Shown: positions 45,016-54,120, numbered from the stretch's first letter. The stretch is 64,000 bases of DNA from Aminobacter aminovorans (GCF_900445235.1 NZ_UFSM01000002.1:186001-250000), one strand, 5' to 3'. Numbers and translations are program-made. Notes: generated by a model not told the origin, from the letters alone.

Positions 45016-46110
45016 ATGGCATCGTTAGCGGAAGAGATCATCCAGTTTCACGGGGTCGAGAAGACCTATGACGGACACACGAAGGTCGTGGACAGCCTCG
45101 ATCTCTGCATCGAGCGCGGCAGCTTTCTCTCCCTCCTGGGGCCGTCGGGATCCGGCAAGACCACCACCTTGATGATGCTGGCGGGATTTGAGGGGCCGAC
45201 GTCCGGTGACATTCGCATGCATGGTCGCTCGCTGCTGGATGTTCCGCCGTACAGGCGAGGCATGGGCGTCGTGTTTCAGAACTACGCGCTCTTCCCGCAT
45301 CTGTCGGTCGCGCAGAACATTGCCTTTCCCTTGCAGCAGAGGAGGGTCGGCAAGTCGGATGTCGCCATCCAGGTCAGGCGGGCGCTGGAAATGGTCAATC
45401 TGCCGAATATCGGGGCTCGCTATCCCCGACAGTTGTCCGGTGGCCAGCAGCAGCGCGTTGCGCTCGCCAGGGCGCTCGTGTTCGAGCCCGAAGTCGTCCT
45501 CATGGACGAGCCGCTCGGCGCCCTCGACAAGCAACTGCGCGAACACATGCAGATCGAGATAAAGCGGCTGCATCAGAGGCTCGGCATCACGATTGTCTAT
45601 GTCACCCATGACCAGGGCGAAGCCTTGACCATGTCTAGCCGCGTCGCGGTTTTCCACGAAGGAAAGATACAGCAGATCGCGGTTCCGGAAGACATCTACG
45701 AGCGGCCCGGAACATCGTTCGTCGCAAACTTCATCGGCGAGAACAACCGGCTGGACGGCGTGGTAGATCATGGTGTCGACGGCGACTTCGTCGTTCTTCT
45801 CGGCAACGGAACCCGCCTCACAGCGTCGGCCGACACCCCGCTTGCGGCCGGAAGCAAGACCACCCTGTCGATACGACCCGAACGCATATCGATCAATCCC
45901 GGCTCATCGGTGAGAAATGTTGTTCCGGCCACGGTTCGAGAGCTGATCTATCTCGGCGATCACGTCCGGGTTCGGATGAGCGTGTGCGGAAACCACGACT
46001 TCTTCGCTAAGCTGCCGATCGGCAATGTCGATTCGTCGCTTCGACCGGAGCTTGAGATTTTGGTGGGCTGGAAAGCCGAGCACTGCCGGGCATTGGATCC
46101 AATGCACTGA
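45016..46110 (+). CDS. ABC transporter ATP-binding protein (PotA-like, second system)
   Basis: The 364-residue ATPase has Walker A GPSGSGKTT, Q-loop FQNYALFPHLSV, signature [15 protein letters not shown], Walker B VVLMDEPLGALD and H-loop VTHDQGEALT, with a C-terminal TOBE-like domain from about residue 270. AAGG precedes the ATG by 7 bases. It is the first gene of the rightward operon, divergent from the hydratase operon, and closely related to the ATPase at 15325. Confidence 0.93.
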   Translation: MASLAEEIIQFHGVEKTYDGHTKVVDSLDLCIERGSFLSLLGPSGSGKTTTLMMLAGFEGPTSGDIRMHGRSLLDVPPYRRGMGVVFQNYALFPHLSVAQNIAFPLQQRRVGKSDVAIQVRRALEMVNLPNIGARYPRQLSGGQQQRVALARALVFEPEVVLMDEPLGALDKQLREHMQIEIKRLHQRLGITIVYVTHDQGEALTMSSRVAVFHEGKIQQIAVPEDIYERPGTSFVANFIGENNRLDGVVDHGVDGDFVVLLGNGTRLTASADTPLAAGSKTTLSIRPERISINPGSSVRNVVPATVRELIYLGDHVRVRMSVCGNHDFFAKLPIGNVDSSLRPELEILVGWKAEHCRALDPMH

Positions 46111-46146
46111 GTGTGACGCCAAACCAAATACAAACATGAGAGGGGA

Positions 46147-47208
46147 ATGAGAATGAACTTGAGAACAATCATGCTTGCTGCAGTCGTTGCAAGCGCCGGT
46201 CTCGCGGCTCCCATAGGGGCGGCCGCGCGCGATTTCACAATCGCCTCGTGGGGCGGCGCCTACCAGGATGGCTTGAGGGAGATCTTCTTCACGCCCTTCG
46301 GCAAGGCCGAGGGCGTGACGTTCCTCGAAGATACCTATCTCGGTGGCTGGGCCCAGTTCGAGGCGATGAAGTCGACAGGTGTCTACAACTGGGACGTTGT
46401 TCAGGTCGAGACGACCGAGCTTTTTAAGGGCTGCGAGGACGGCACGTTTCTCAAGTTGGATTGGAACAAGATCGCGCAACGTGGCGATCTCGTGAAGGGC
46501 GCGGCCAGTACTTGTGGTCTAGGCGCGGTGATCGCCGGACATGTTCTCGCCTTCAACAATGACAAGATAAGCGAAAAGCCCACCGGGCTGGCGGACTTCT
46601 GGGACGCCGCCAAATGGCCCGGTAAGCGCGGTATGAGAAAAGGCCCGAAGTACAATCTAGAACTCGCCCTCCTTGCCGACGGCGTTGAGCCGACCAATGT
46701 CTATGAGGTTCTGTCGGATCCGGCCGGTGTCGATCGCGCCTTTGCCAAGCTCGACCAGATCAAGCCGACGCTGCAGTTCTGGGAATCTGGCGCGCAGCCG
46801 ATCCAATGGCTGACCTCTGGCGACGTCGTGATGGCGATCGCCTATAACGGCCGCGTGGACGGCGCGGTGAAGAACGGTCAGCCCATCGGCGCCGTGTGGA
46901 ACCGGTTCACCTACGACATGGACCAGTGGGTCGTCCTCGCAAATTCTGAACACCAGGATGCCGGCTACAAGTTCCTGAATTTCTACATCGACCCGAAGCG
47001 GGAAGCGGCGCTGGCAGAACGCGTTGGATATGGCGTGCCCAACCAGAAGGCGACCGACTTCATTCCTGCGGACGGCCAGGCCAATCTGCCTCTCGGCGAC
47101 AAGATGGCAGGCGGTCTCTTCGCCGGCAGCGACGAGGCAATGGCCTTTTGGCTTGATCACGACGAGGAACTCACCGAACGTTGGAATGCTTGGTCGAGCG
47201 CGAATTGA
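46147..47208 (+). CDS. PotD-like ABC substrate-binding protein (second system)
   Basis: The 353-residue periplasmic protein has a signal peptide ending near GAAA-RD, then FTIASWGGAYQDGLREIFFT, NWDVVQVETTELFKGCEDG and WPGKRGMRKGPKYNLELALL. It is a clear paralogue of the protein at 14176, aligning along its whole length. GAGAGGGGA precedes the ATG at 46147, and an ATG at 46153 is an alternative. It probably binds a polar amine- or amide-containing solute. Unlike the first system, the ATPase gene comes before it. Confidence 0.92.
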   Translation: MRMNLRTIMLAAVVASAGLAAPIGAAARDFTIASWGGAYQDGLREIFFTPFGKAEGVTFLEDTYLGGWAQFEAMKSTGVYNWDVVQVETTELFKGCEDGTFLKLDWNKIAQRGDLVKGAASTCGLGAVIAGHVLAFNNDKISEKPTGLADFWDAAKWPGKRGMRKGPKYNLELALLADGVEPTNVYEVLSDPAGVDRAFAKLDQIKPTLQFWESGAQPIQWLTSGDVVMAIAYNGRVDGAVKNGQPIGAVWNRFTYDMDQWVVLANSEHQDAGYKFLNFYIDPKREAALAERVGYGVPNQKATDFIPADGQANLPLGDKMAGGLFAGSDEAMAFWLDHDEELTERWNAWSSAN

Positions 47209-47274
47209 CCGGTGTCCGACCGTCGGTGGACCAGACCATTGGTGAGAATTCAAGTGCACGCGAAATCGACCGAG

Positions 47275-48546
47275 ATGACTGTCTCTCAATTTATCGCCGA
47301 CCGGGGCGACGACAGACTTGAATCGGCATCGGGGAAGGCTCTGTCTGCCCGGCTGCGAGCGGGGCAGCGCCGAAAGATCGCGCGTGCGCTGACCGTCGCA
47401 GGGCCTCTTCTGGTCTTCCTGCTGCTTGCCTTCGTGGTGCCGCTGGCCTCGATGCTGTGGCGGGCCGTCGATAATGGCGACGTCAGCGCGTCGCTGCGCA
47501 ACACGTCCCAGGCCCTCGCGGCCTGGGATGGAACCAGCCTTCCGGATGTCTCCGCTTTCGCCGCCTTGGCAAACGACATCCTGGATGCAAAGTCACGAAA
47601 CGACCTGCCGCGACTGGCGACACGGCTGAATTCCGAACTGGGTGGATTTCGAAGCCTCCTGCTGTCTTCGGCCAGGAAGATGGAAGCCGTGCCTGCTGAT
47701 CCGCGCATGGCACTGCTCGCCATTGACAAGCGGTGGGGCGACCTGCGTTTCTGGGTCGTCCTGAACCGGGAATCGGCGCGCTTCACCATTCGTAACGTCC
47801 TATCGGTTCTGGATCTCGAGAAGACCGCGGAGGGCTCAGTACAATCCGTGCCGAAAGAGCGGCGGGTTTACCTTGATTACCTGGCACGAACGCTGTCGAT
47901 CAGCCTGACCGTCTCATTGGCTTGCACACTCATCGGCTTTCCGATGGCCCGCTTGATGGCCGAGGCGTCGTCGGGAGTGCAGAAGCTACTGGTCTCGGTT
48001 GTGCTTCTGTCCTTCTGGACATCGCTGCTGGTTCGGACGGCGGCCTGGGTCGTTCTCCTGCAGAAGGAGGGCATCGCCAACAGCTTGCTGCTCATGTCCG
48101 GTGTGCTTCACGATCCCGCGCAGTTGATCTTCAATCGGACAGGCGTGATCGTCGCCATGACGCATGTGCTTCTGCCGTTTTTTGCCCTGCCGCTCTATGG
48201 GGTGATGAAAGGCGTGGACAGGTCTCTTCTGCGCGCTGCCGCATCGCTCGGCGCGACACCCTTTCGGACATTTCTCAGCGTGTATCTGCCACTCACCATG
48301 CCGGGCGTAGTTGCCGGCTGGGTGATGGTCTTCGTGCTGGCGAACGGGTTCTACATCACGCCGGCGCTGGTCGGCGGCAACAAGGACCAGATGATCAGCG
48401 CGCTGATCGCGGATTTCGCTATCGGACGCGGCAACTGGGGCATGGCGAGCGCACTCGCGATTCTGCTCTTGGTCTGCATCGGCATCGTGTTTCTCGCCGC
48501 TGCGCCACTTCTGCGCCGCAAGTCACTCAATCTCGGTAGGGGCTGA
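47275..48546 (+). CDS. PotB-like ABC permease with large periplasmic insertion (second system)
   Basis: This permease has 423 residues from the ATG at 47275, and a GTG at 47212 would add 21. As in the paralogue at 16386, about 125 non-membrane residues follow the first helix (AAWDGTSLPD, LNSELGGFRSLLLSSARK, IDKRWGDLRFW). The five-helix core follows, with AASLGATPFRTFLSVYLPL as the ATPase-contact loop. The N-terminal region before the first helix is also longer than in the paralogue. It overlaps the next gene by a single base (TGATG). Confidence 0.9.
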   Translation: MTVSQFIADRGDDRLESASGKALSARLRAGQRRKIARALTVAGPLLVFLLLAFVVPLASMLWRAVDNGDVSASLRNTSQALAAWDGTSLPDVSAFAALANDILDAKSRNDLPRLATRLNSELGGFRSLLLSSARKMEAVPADPRMALLAIDKRWGDLRFWVVLNRESARFTIRNVLSVLDLEKTAEGSVQSVPKERRVYLDYLARTLSISLTVSLACTLIGFPMARLMAEASSGVQKLLVSVVLLSFWTSLLVRTAAWVVLLQKEGIANSLLLMSGVLHDPAQLIFNRTGVIVAMTHVLLPFFALPLYGVMKGVDRSLLRAAASLGATPFRTFLSVYLPLTMPGVVAGWVMVFVLANGFYITPALVGGNKDQMISALIADFAIGRGNWGMASALAILLLVCIGIVFLAAAPLLRRKSLNLGRG

Positions 48547-49382
48547 TGATGCGGATCAACAATGGAATCGACGGTCCTGGCGCGCAACTTGGAGGCCTGC
48601 TGTTCAAGCTGCTCGGATGGTTGGGCGTGCTTTTCCTCGTCCTGCCTCTGCTCGTCGTGTTCCCCATAGCTTTCAGCGAGAGCAATTTTCTCGGCTACCC
48701 CACGACCGGCTTTTCGCTGAAATGGTTCGCCTCGCTGATGGCGAGCTATCCCTGGATGCTGGCTCTGAAGAACAGCATCATTGTCGCCGTCTCGGTGACG
48801 ATGATCGCCACGACCCTGGGAACATTGGCCGCCTATGGGCTGAACACGGTGGAGTTCCGCCTCAAGCCCTTGCTGGTCGGTATCATTGTCACGCCAGCGC
48901 TCGTGCCAGTCGTCATCGTGGCATTGGCAAGCTACTTCGCCCTGGCCCGGATAGGCCTGATCGGAAGCCTGCTGGCCGTAGTGATCGCGCATACCGTTAT
49001 CGCGGTGCCGATGGTGTTCCTGACCGTATCGGCGACGCTCAAGGGCTTCGACCTCAATCTCGTTCGTGCCGGCGCCAGCCTGGGGGCGGCGCCCGTTACA
49101 GCGTTCCTCAAGATCACGCTTCCCCTAATTTCACCGGGCGTTCTCGCCGGCGCGGTCTTTGCCTTCGTCACGAGCTTCGACGAATTGATCATTGCGCTGT
49201 TTCTTACGGGGCCGGGGCAGATCACCATCCCCAGGCAGCTCTACAGCGACCTGCGAGACCAGCTTACCCCGTCTATCGTGGCGCTTGCCATTCTGCTGAG
49301 CGCCGTTTCGGCTCTGATGATATGGGTTGTCAACCTGCTGCAGAAACCCGGCAATAGGACGCCGCTTACGGATTGCGACTAG
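48546..49382 (+). CDS. PotC-like ABC permease (second system)
   Basis: The 278-residue inner-membrane permease has the FSLKWFASLMASYPWM region after helix one and the EAA loop RAGASLGAAPVTAFLKITLP. It begins at the ATG overlapping the PotB-like stop. It completes the four-subunit importer, and the catabolic genes follow after 45 bases. Confidence 0.92.
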   Translation: MMRINNGIDGPGAQLGGLLFKLLGWLGVLFLVLPLLVVFPIAFSESNFLGYPTTGFSLKWFASLMASYPWMLALKNSIIVAVSVTMIATTLGTLAAYGLNTVEFRLKPLLVGIIVTPALVPVVIVALASYFALARIGLIGSLLAVVIAHTVIAVPMVFLTVSATLKGFDLNLVRAGASLGAAPVTAFLKITLPLISPGVLAGAVFAFVTSFDELIIALFLTGPGQITIPRQLYSDLRDQLTPSIVALAILLSAVSALMIWVVNLLQKPGNRTPLTDCD

Positions 49383-49427
49383 CGGTTCCGGCTCGCGAAG
49401 CCTTGAGGCAATTCTGGAGGAAGAGAC

Positions 49428-49676
49428 ATGCAGGATCGGGAGCGGCCTATCGGGCTCGCAAGTGCAAGGGAGGGGGAGACGTCCGGCGCGAACGCAGGCT
49501 CTTTCGCCCCGGTTTCGGAGGAGGTCTTCGATGCATTCATGAAGACGGCGGGCCTCAATTTCGAGGGTGATCGCAGAAGCCGGATCCATCGTGACACGCG
49601 CTATATCCAGATGATGCGGGCGTCGATCTGGGAGGAGCAGGTTGCCGACTCTTCGTTCGAAGGATCGCACGAGTGA
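49428..49676 (+). CDS. small AtzG-like protein preceding the amidase
   Basis: The 82-residue protein starts at an ATG with GGAGGAAG 5 bases upstream. Its helical second half (VFDAFMKTAGLNFEGDRRSR, then RDTRYIQMMRASIWEEQ) resembles the short GatC-like partners (AtzG/DUF4089) that bind some amidases. The stop overlaps the amidase GTG by four bases (GTGA), a coupling typical of stable subunit pairs. The similarity is by pattern and size only, so a novel amidase partner is also possible. Confidence 0.6.
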   Translation: MQDRERPIGLASAREGETSGANAGSFAPVSEEVFDAFMKTAGLNFEGDRRSRIHRDTRYIQMMRASIWEEQVADSSFEGSHE

Positions 49677-51082
49677 GTTTCACAGCGTTGACCATCTCAG
49701 AGGCCTCGCGGCTGATTGCGAGCAGAGAGCTTTCCCCCGTCGAGCTGACGCGCCTGTGCATAGAGCGAGCTAGGCAATCCGATGCATGTGTGAACGCTTT
49801 CGTGCTGCTCATGGAGGAGCAGGCACTTTGGGAGGCGGCCCAGGCCGAAGCCGAAATTCTGTCAGGCCGCTATCGAGGGGCGCTACACGGCATTCCGCTT
49901 GGTCTGAAGGACATTATCGACGTCGAGTCGGTCGCGACCACGGCATGCTCGCTCCTGCTTAAGGACAACATCGCACGACAGGACGCGGCTGTTACCAGCA
50001 AGCTCAGATCTTGCGGGGCAATTATCCTCGGCAAGGTCACGACGCATGAATTCGCCCTGGGCGGCCCGTCCTTCGATCTCCCTTGGCCGCCGGCCCGGAA
50101 TCCCTGGAATCCCGAGCATTTCACAGGGGGATCGAGCAGTGGCTCCGCCGTCGCGACTGCTACCGGCATGATCCTTGCGGGTCTGGGCACAGACACCGCC
50201 GGATCGATACGCTTTCCGGCGGCCTATTGCGGAATAGCGGGCTTCAAGCCAACCTTTGGCCTCGTCTCGCGCCGCGGCATCGTCCCGCTCGCCGAAACAC
50301 TCGACACGGTTGGGCCAATGGCCTGGACCGTCGAGGACTGCGCCATAATCATGCAATGCATTGCCGGATATGATTCCGGCGACCATGGTTCCGTTCAGGT
50401 CGATGCACTCAACTATACGTCGACGGACTGCCGCGATCTGAAGGGGCTGAAGATCGGTGTCGTCAGGCACCATTTCGATGAGGACACGCCCGTCGCATCG
50501 AATGTCGCTCATGCGATGAACGACGCGATTTCGATCATTGCGGGGCTTGGCGCCAGCATTCGCGAAGTCAGGCTCGACCCGCTCTCCGACTATTCTTCGT
50601 GCATGCTCGCCATCATGCTGATGGAGGGTTTTGCCGCGCATCGGACGTCGCTCGTCGGGTCTCCCGAAAAGCTCGGAAGCATTTTCCTTGAACGTATGGC
50701 ACTCGGAGCGGTCTTCACGGCGGCGGATTACATTGAGGCGCAGAGGAAACGTCGACTGCTCAAGCGTCGACTCCTCGATTCGCTTCAAGGCTTTGACGCC
50801 GTCGTAACCGCCATCACGGGGTCCGAGGCGCCGAGCATAAGCTCCGTTAGTCCGTATGCCTCCTACGACAAGCCTCTCTTCTCGGCGCCTTTCAGCGTCG
50901 CGGGTATGCCCGCCCTGTCGCTCTGCTGCGGCTTTTCCGAAGCGGGGCTACCGCTGGCCATACAAATCGCAGGAAAACCCTTCGACGACCCAGTCGTGCT
51001 TCGTATCGGACGCGCTTTCGAGGCTGCGACATCCTGGCGAGACCGGAGACCAAAGATCTTCTTTCCGTACCCCGAATGTTAA
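49673..51082 (+). CDS. amidase signature family hydrolase (AtzE/GatA-like)
   Basis: The 469-residue amidase has all of the Ser-cisSer-Lys triad visible: Lys in IPLGLKDIIDVE, the Gly/Ser-rich GGSSSGSAVA, and the nucleophile Ser in DTAGSIRFPAAYCGIAGFKP. It hydrolyses an amide to acid and ammonia or amine. It starts at a GTG overlapping the AtzG-like gene, with which it may form a complex as AtzE and AtzG do. The position after an importer and before an aminotransferase suggests it acts first on the imported amide. Confidence 0.92.
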   Translation: MSFTALTISEASRLIASRELSPVELTRLCIERARQSDACVNAFVLLMEEQALWEAAQAEAEILSGRYRGALHGIPLGLKDIIDVESVATTACSLLLKDNIARQDAAVTSKLRSCGAIILGKVTTHEFALGGPSFDLPWPPARNPWNPEHFTGGSSSGSAVATATGMILAGLGTDTAGSIRFPAAYCGIAGFKPTFGLVSRRGIVPLAETLDTVGPMAWTVEDCAIIMQCIAGYDSGDHGSVQVDALNYTSTDCRDLKGLKIGVVRHHFDEDTPVASNVAHAMNDAISIIAGLGASIREVRLDPLSDYSSCMLAIMLMEGFAAHRTSLVGSPEKLGSIFLERMALGAVFTAADYIEAQRKRRLLKRRLLDSLQGFDAVVTAITGSEAPSISSVSPYASYDKPLFSAPFSVAGMPALSLCCGFSEAGLPLAIQIAGKPFDDPVVLRIGRAFEAATSWRDRRPKIFFPYPEC

Positions 51083-51093
51083 GAGGCATCCCG

Positions 51094-52416
51094 ATGGAAG
51101 TCAGCACCACACACGACATGAAAGCGGCGATCACCGCTCTCGAAAATGCCTATGCGGCCCGACGTCCGCTGAGTAAGAGTCATATTCATCACGCCAGCAA
51201 TTCTCTGCCGGGCGGAAACAGCAGGACGGTATTGTTCTTTCCCCCCTTCCCATTCGTAGTGGAGAAGAGTGAGGGCTGCCGCATCCGGGATATTGATGGG
51301 CACGAATACATTGATTTTCTCGGCGAATATTCGGCGGGTCTGTTCGGACATTCGGATCCGACGATCAAGGCGGCGCTGCTCGAGGCGCTTGAGGGCGGAT
51401 GGGTTCACGGGGGGCACATCGCCAATGAGCGAAAGTTTGCCGAAATCCTTTGCCGGCGATTCCCATCGATTGAACGGCTTCGCTTCTGCAACTCCGGCAC
51501 CGAAGCGAACCTCATGGCGATCGCGACCGCCCGAATCTTTTCAAAGCGCAATAAAATATTGGTGTTCAGGGGCGGCTATCACGGCGGCGTGCTCATCTAC
51601 AAGACTCGCGATGTTTCGCAGAATGCGCCGTTTCCCGTCATTATCACCGAGTACAATGAAGCCAGCGCCGCCTGCAAACTGATCGACCTGCACAAGCATG
51701 AACTGGCCGCAGTTCTTGTCGAGCCCTTTCAGGGATCTGCCGGCTGCATCTCGGGCGATCCCGAGTTCTTGCGAGCATTGAGAACCGCCTGCACGGAAAG
51801 CAACGTCCTGCTGATATTCGATGAGGTGATGTCCTCACGCTTGTCTGCCGGCGGCCTGCAAGAGGCGCTGGGCGTCATTCCTGACATGACGACAATCGGC
51901 AAGTATTGCGCTGGAGGCCTCCCGTTCGGTGCTTTCGGTGGACGCCAGGACATCATGGAGCTCTACAATCCATTCAAAGCGGGGTCGCTGTCGCATGCCG
52001 GCACTTTCAACAACAATGCGCTGACCATGGCTGCAGGTGCGGCCGCGATGGGAAAGGTCTATACCGTCGACCGGGCCTCTCGCCTCAACAAGGCAGGCGA
52101 TAATCTGCGAGGCTGGCTCAACGAACTGACACAACGCCATCGGGTGCCGATGCAGTTTGTCGGTTGCGGTTCGTTGAACAATGTGCACTTCACGTCTAGG
52201 CCAATTCGCAGCGTCGCCGACGTGGAGCAAAGCAACGCCTTGGCGAAGCAACTCTTTCACCTGTTCCTCCTCAGTCGCGGTTGCTACGTGGCCCGACGAG
52301 GAATGATAAACCTCTCCCTCCCTATGACGTCAGAGGAATTCAACTTCCTGATAGCGACGGTCGAGACTTTTCTTGTCGAGTATGGTGCCCTTCTTCGGGC
52401 ATTGGGGGATCAGTGA
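51094..52416 (+). CDS. class III aminotransferase (glutamate-1-semialdehyde aminomutase-like)
   Basis: The 440-residue PLP enzyme has LPGGNSRTVLFFPPFPFVVE, FCNSGTEANLMAIATAR, FRGGYHGG, VLLIFDEVMSSR for the pyridine-nitrogen Asp, and the Schiff-base Lys in TTIGKYCAGGLPFGAFGG. The overall form is that of the GSA-aminomutase-like branch, which includes many catabolic omega- and beta-transaminases. It is not expected to serve haem synthesis here, given its place after an amidase. AAGAGG lies 7 bases before the ATG at 51094. An earlier ATG at 51076 overlaps the amidase stop. Confidence 0.92.
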   Translation: MEVSTTHDMKAAITALENAYAARRPLSKSHIHHASNSLPGGNSRTVLFFPPFPFVVEKSEGCRIRDIDGHEYIDFLGEYSAGLFGHSDPTIKAALLEALEGGWVHGGHIANERKFAEILCRRFPSIERLRFCNSGTEANLMAIATARIFSKRNKILVFRGGYHGGVLIYKTRDVSQNAPFPVIITEYNEASAACKLIDLHKHELAAVLVEPFQGSAGCISGDPEFLRALRTACTESNVLLIFDEVMSSRLSAGGLQEALGVIPDMTTIGKYCAGGLPFGAFGGRQDIMELYNPFKAGSLSHAGTFNNNALTMAAGAAAMGKVYTVDRASRLNKAGDNLRGWLNELTQRHRVPMQFVGCGSLNNVHFTSRPIRSVADVEQSNALAKQLFHLFLLSRGCYVARRGMINLSLPMTSEEFNFLIATVETFLVEYGALLRALGDQ

Positions 52417-52863
52417 ATGGATCAGTGTGCCACATCGACAGCGACGCTCGAGGATTTGCTTGGCACCTGGCGCCTTCTCTCCGTCTCCTCTTGGAGAGAC
52501 GATCAGCTCCATGACGCACATCCCTATGGTCATTTCCCGGTCGGCTTCATACACTACCTTCCGGATGGGCGCATGTCTGTGATTATAGCCTACGGCCAGC
52601 GCCCTACACTCAGCGGGGACCGATTGGACTCGTCAGTAGAGGAGCGAGCTGGGGCATATTCGAGTATAATCGCCTATGCCGGAACCTATGAGCTGGTGGG
52701 CGGTACGATCGTGCATCGGATCGAGGTTTCCGCATACCCAAATGAAATAGGATCTAAACAAATTCGCCACTTTCACATCGCTGACAATCGAGTTCATCTC
52801 ACCACGGTTCCGCTCCGTCGCGGCGGTATCCCCACAGTCTATAAGTTGATTTGGGAGCGATAA
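52417..52863 (+). CDS. lipocalin-like domain protein
   Basis: The 148-residue protein starts directly after the aminotransferase stop with GGGGGA 8 bases upstream. The beginning LEDLLGTWRLLSVSSWRDD and the later YLPDGRMSVIIAYGQRP, IAYAGTYELVGGTIVHRIEV and VHLTTVP are the usual pattern of lipocalin_5-type proteins, small beta-barrels with a GTW opening. It probably binds or isomerises a small intermediate of the pathway. It is the last gene of the rightward operon. Confidence 0.8.
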   Translation: MDQCATSTATLEDLLGTWRLLSVSSWRDDQLHDAHPYGHFPVGFIHYLPDGRMSVIIAYGQRPTLSGDRLDSSVEERAGAYSSIIAYAGTYELVGGTIVHRIEVSAYPNEIGSKQIRHFHIADNRVHLTTVPLRRGGIPTVYKLIWER

Positions 52864-52889
52864 CGGGCAACCGTCGCTGAGGGGCAATA

Positions 52890-53468
52890 GTGACAGAGAA
52901 ATCTGGAATAGGCGGAGCGCCAACCATCGACATGGCTGCGGCGAACAGGGTGCCCGCGCGCGGCGAGGAATTGGTGCTCGTGGTAACGCGGTTCGAGTAC
53001 GCGCTGAAGGAGATCAGCTATGGGAAGATGGGGGCTGGCGGAGCCGTCGAAGCCAAATGGGACGAGTTCGCGAACAAAGAACTGACGTCCGATTTCTTGA
53101 AGCACGTTCGAGAAAACAACATTGCCCCAACCATCCTTAGCAAGCCGCCCACCAGGCAGATCCTGAATGGAAGCTCGCTTGACTGGGAAGCAACCGCACC
53201 GCCGACTGACATTCAGTCGCTTTTCGGTTCTGTGCGCCGCGTCCGAAACAATCTTGTGCATGGCGGCAAGTCAGGCGACAAAGACTCTGACCGAAACAAC
53301 CACTTGGTTGCTGAGGCCATCGCCGTTTTGATGGAAGCGCTCCGGGCGCACGCCGATCTAAGGGAAGTGGTAAGTCCTTCTCTGCCCGGCATTTTCTGTT
53401 CGGCCCGCGGGAGGCGATGCGCCATTCAGTTTCTTACGTCGTCACCCGCTGCGTCGGTCCAGGCTTAA
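52890..53468 (+). CDS. HEPN-like protein with Rx4H motif
   Basis: The 192-residue protein starts at a GTG preceded by GAGGGG. An N-terminal helix (ELVLVVTRFEYALKEISYGK) and a later helix carrying Arg119-Asn-Asn-Leu-Val-His124 match the HEPN superfamily, whose Rx4-6H motif is the RNase active site of many toxins and defence effectors. KSGDKDSDRNNHLVAEAIAV then begins another helix. The last 25 residues look non-conserved. It lies next to, and overlaps by 35 bases the stop of, a gene on the other strand. HEPN proteins are classic partners of nucleotidyltransferases, and an AbiEii-type nucleotidyltransferase lies 0.9 kb away. No catalytic claim can be proven from sequence. Confidence 0.6.
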   Translation: MTEKSGIGGAPTIDMAAANRVPARGEELVLVVTRFEYALKEISYGKMGAGGAVEAKWDEFANKELTSDFLKHVRENNIAPTILSKPPTRQILNGSSLDWEATAPPTDIQSLFGSVRRVRNNLVHGGKSGDKDSDRNNHLVAEAIAVLMEALRAHADLREVVSPSLPGIFCSARGRRCAIQFLTSSPAASVQA

Positions 53469-54120
53469 TGTGCCGACGAACCACTGCGGCTATGTGGTAA
53501 AGGCTGTGCGACTCCAAGTCTTGAGCTAACGCGGGCAATTGGTACTCGCCTCCGTTCGACTTCAGGAAATCTACAAAAAGCTCGACAAGACTCTCCACCT
53601 GCTCGGGCGCAGCGGCGACCTGTGTACGCAGCCGTTCCGACAGATGACCGATCTGAAACGGCGCTGCCGGCTTAGATAGTGCAGCGGTGGCCTTGGACTT
53701 GTTCTTCTTTCTGGCCTTCGCGTTCGCATTTCGCATCGAGACCTCGGTATGGGTAAGCTCGATGACCTCTTTGGTTTTGCCCTTGCCCCTACTGATCTTG
53801 AGGTTCGCGCCGCTGTTCGCAGCGATCTCCAGCAGTCTCGCGGGCGAAGCGTCCATCGGCGGAGTCAGCGCTGCCTGTGTGACCTCCGGACCCTTTAGCT
53901 GCTCTTTCAGATATTTATAGAACTGGCCCATGCGCTCAGCCGCTTCGATGATCACCAGCGGCGCAGCGATGACAGCAACCACCTGGTCAACGAATTCCAG
54001 GAGTGTCGAGCCAAGTTCCAGTCGGGAGAGTACGAGGGTAGAACCAGTTGTCCGGCGATAATCAGCGCCAAGCTCACGTACAAACCGACCCAAGCTCTTC
54101 GGCGCCGATAGGTCGCTCAT
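53434..54120 (-). CDS. hypothetical protein between HEPN-like and AbiEii-like genes
   Basis: The 228-residue protein has no recognised family. The N-terminal 85 residues include LSRLELGSTLLEFVDQVVAV followed by IAAPLVIIEAAERMGQFYKY, which looks like a mixed helical domain. The centre is lysine-rich and low complexity (NAKARKKNKSKATAALSKPA). The C-terminal 60 residues are helical (LRTQVAAAPEQVESLVELFV). Nothing suggests a signal peptide. It is divergent from the nucleotidyltransferase gene and convergent with the HEPN-like gene, sitting between them as though part of one unit. Confidence 0.6.
   Translation of the reverse strand: MSDLSAPKSLGRFVRELGADYRRTTGSTLVLSRLELGSTLLEFVDQVVAVIAAPLVIIEAAERMGQFYKYLKEQLKGPEVTQAALTPPMDASPARLLEIAANSGANLKISRGKGKTKEVIELTHTEVSMRNANAKARKKNKSKATAALSKPAAPFQIGHLSERLRTQVAAAPEQVESLVELFVDFLKSNGGEYQLPALAQDLESHSLYHIAAVVRRHIKPGPTQRVTT

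Noticed and set aside
51094..52416. Class III aminotransferase as HemL
   Set aside because: It resembles GSA aminomutase but sits in an importer-amidase operon, so a catabolic transaminase is more likely.
53434..54120. 228-residue protein as AbiEi antitoxin
   Set aside because: No winged-helix pattern at its N-terminus, opposite strand to the NTase and a lysine-rich centre. I leave it unassigned.
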